Assembly: GCA_032718475.1 (NCBI GenBank)
Contig: JAUCBJ010000042.1
Coordinates: 1-64,000 of the forward strand
Origin: Nemertoderma westbladi
Lineage: Eukaryota; Xenacoelomorpha; Nemertodermatida; Nemertodermatidae
DNA length: 64,000 bases
Direction of reading: 5' to 3'
A model generated the notes under the pieces. It did no database searches and had not been told where the DNA came from. It saw nothing but the letters and a program-made list of their open reading frames with translations. The position numbers were made by a program, and so were the translations under genes. This document shows, piece after piece, positions 62,121 to 64,000 of the stretch. Each line of letters begins with the position of its first letter. Position 1 is the stretch's first letter.

Positions 62121-62207
62121 AGTCAAAATATATTGACAAATTATATCGAACTTGCTTACTACTGTAGTAGTATACAAGTTCCATATAATTTGTCAATATT
62201 TTGATTC
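62121..62207. repeat. Inverted repeat, about 35-bp arms
   Basis: GTCAAAATATATTGACAAAT...GAACTTG at 62122-62156 pairs with CAAGTTCCATATAATTTGTC... at 62174-62207. The loop contains TACTACTGTAGTAGTA, itself a palindrome. Confidence 0.85.
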
Positions 62208-62399
62208 CATATATTCCATGTATACAATAATTAGGGGCGAACCGAGTCTGACAATATAATTAAATTCAATGATTGTAACCGGTAAACTAATAATATTATC
62301 ACATAATATATTAATATTCTTAATAGTAAATTCATAATACGTACAAAATCCTATGATACTAAAATTAAAATAGCTTTGGTGCATACTGTGAGAAACAGA

Positions 62400-62547
62400 T
62401 AGGGAGGGAGGGGGGGGGGGGGGGGGAGGGGGGGGGGGGACTGGACGCAATAAAAATTCATCCCTCTCCAGGGGAAATTCGACGACACCCCAATTGGCGT
62501 CCTGGAATATAGTGTCTTTATTCAGGTACCCCCCCCCCCCCCCCCCG
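62400..62547. repeat. Poly-G and poly-C tracts
   Basis: A G-rich tract at 62400-62440 and a C run at about 62528-62546, on either side of 85 bp of unique sequence. The G strand could form quadruplexes. Confidence 0.85.
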
Positions 62548-62880
62548 TAATGAGATTGCATGAAATTTGAAACGAAAGTGTTTGAAAAAGTGTCTCCGGC
62601 GACATTTCACCAGTTACACTGCAATTATTCTTCAACCTTATAGTGGCAACCTTAAAGCTGGCCATGTAAGGATTCTAAAAAAATCAAAACATTTGAATTT
62701 GGTTGGGAAATAGCTGATATATGGGCATTCGAACGTTGCATGTATTTAGTTTCCAATTCAGCTATTATTATTATATTTAATAAATATACTCTCATATTCT
62801 GGAACAATTGTTTATTACATACCATGTAGCTGAGCGAGCAGCAATGCATACCTCTTTAATCATACCTCTTTAATGCAGAT
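62548..62880. other. Intergenic, upstream of the last RT remnant
   Basis: No gene recognised; the truncated start of the RT lies near 62880. Confidence 0.4.
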
Positions 62881-64000
62881 TGTGATGTAATATGTATGTG
62901 ATTGGTGATATCATTAAATGCGCCCTCAATATTGGTAAATTGCCTACACAATTTGGCGACACATCCATGACATACCTATATAAGGACAAAGGAAAATACA
63001 TTAATATGGGTGGTTCCTACCGTCCTATTAGCTCGATCAGTGTTTTTGCGAAAATTTTCGAGTCACTTATATTGAGGAACTACTTGGATTGCTTAGTTTT
63101 AGAAAATAGTGACGCACAGGTGGCATACAAACAAAGTATCGGTGCCGACTTAGTGGTAGCAACAGCACTGGAATTAATCGAGTGTCAACGACAGCGTGGA
63201 GAAATAATGTTTATCTGTCAGATGGATATACAAGATGGGTTTGATAATATCGACCATTTAAAGCTATTTTATAAACTCTCTACCCGAATGAACCCACATA
63301 TATGCCGCTTGTTGATTGAATATTATTCTATCAGCAGGATCTTCTTTAGGTTTGGCAGCGAAATAGATGTCAACGGGTTTTATATCAAACGTGGTGTAAA
63401 ACAAGGGTCACTGATTTCACCTCACCTCTTCAACTTCTACCTGACGGATATGTGCAAACATCTGCAAGCAAAGGGATTTGGTTGCCATAGCAACAACACC
63501 TGCATTATAGATGCTGATGATATACTGTTATTATGTAATAATCCTGCTGAAGTTGAATTAATGGCGACTGAAATTAACTCTGAATTACAGAAGCTGGGAT
63601 TGCGAATAGAAATAGACAAAACAAAGTGGATGACTGCAGCTAGAGACGACAAAGAGACAACACCTTGTATTATTAATATAAACGGAACATTAATTCCAGC
63701 CTCCCCAACAATCAAGTTTTTAGGATACAAGCTATATTCTAGAATTCATGACATATATAATGACTGTTAAAGTCGATAGTAATACTATCCGAGACATTCC
63801 ATAGGGCTGGTTGGAATGCAAAACTGCTGAAAACAGACGACATTGCAACACTTTGGAAGTCTTATGCATTACCTGCAATCCCTTTGCATTCAACCTTGGA
63901 GCGTTAACAGAAAGTCAAAGGAATTTTATAAACACCAATAACCGGAAAACATTGCGCCCTTTACTATTTCTCGGTAACTCTACCATTCTTTCCTTATCTG
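62881..64000 (+). pseudogene. Non-LTR reverse transcriptase, 5'-truncated, runs off the right edge
   Basis: 292 codons are open to 63770, with a weak and probably non-native ATG at 62892. RT blocks: LPTQFGDTSMTYLYKDKG, GSYRPISSISVFAKIFE, motif A MDIQDGFDNIDHLKLFYK, motif B GVKQGSLISPHLFNFYL and motif C DADDILLL, where F or Y is normal at the first D. KFLGYKL follows. The frame breaks at 63771, and weak related sequence (WNAKLLKTDDIATLWKSYAL) continues in another frame toward the edge. Too altered to be active. Confidence 0.75.

Overview
The window is eukaryotic, from an animal genome, and I read it as a marine or other invertebrate with a repeat-rich genome. The evidence is one clearly recognisable metazoan gene (RELCH, with a GT-AG intron and an AATAAA signal), BEL/Pao-type LTR retrotransposon proteins, several kinds of non-LTR retrotransposon, TA-flanked inverted-repeat DNA elements, and very long mini- and microsatellites. 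I cannot name the species. No tRNA, rRNA or prokaryotic feature was seen.

Layout. 1-4693: the 5' end of a BEL/Pao-like element on the minus strand (open gag running off the left edge, 2.2 kb leader, 1.2 kb LTR), inserted in a non-LTR element. 4694-17100: old transposon territory: two copies of one non-LTR element, a small inverted-repeat element, a 988-bp TA-flanked element full of CACCCGGGTG palindromes, a 2.1-kb Tc1/mariner-like non-autonomous element, further reverse-transcriptase remnants and a 127-bp-arm palindrome. 17122-21289: RELCH in two exons, with a retroelement tail in its intron and a 38-bp tandem array just downstream. 21.8-28 kb: tandem arrays of 25 bp and 20 bp units, another reverse-transcriptase remnant and a small acidic gene candidate (28007-28321).

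28.5-56.6 kb is one purine-rich minisatellite (32-bp and 20-bp units) into which four elements have inserted: a solo LTR (28646-29800, target duplication GGGAG), a 5'-truncated RTE-like element (31271-32736), a 13.2-kb BEL/Pao-like element (33863-47028, target duplication TGGGA) and a non-LTR element lacking its 3' end (47686-50218). 56.6-64 kb holds a perfect (CTGT)n tract of about 630 bp, GACA-containing repeats, hairpins, CGGATG arrays and a reverse-transcriptase remnant at the right edge.

The most unusual object is the BEL/Pao-like family. It has LTRs of about 1.17 kb, a 2.2-2.4 kb leader with tandem repeats, an N-terminal gag module that differs completely between the two copies, a missing reverse transcriptase in the copy at 33863-47028, and an unrecognised broken gene between pol and the 3' LTR. 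The two LTRs of that copy are about 99 percent identical by eye although its genes are broken, which suggests it was moved in trans. Apart from RELCH and possibly the small acidic gene, I see no host gene; the rest is mobile or tandem repeat DNA.
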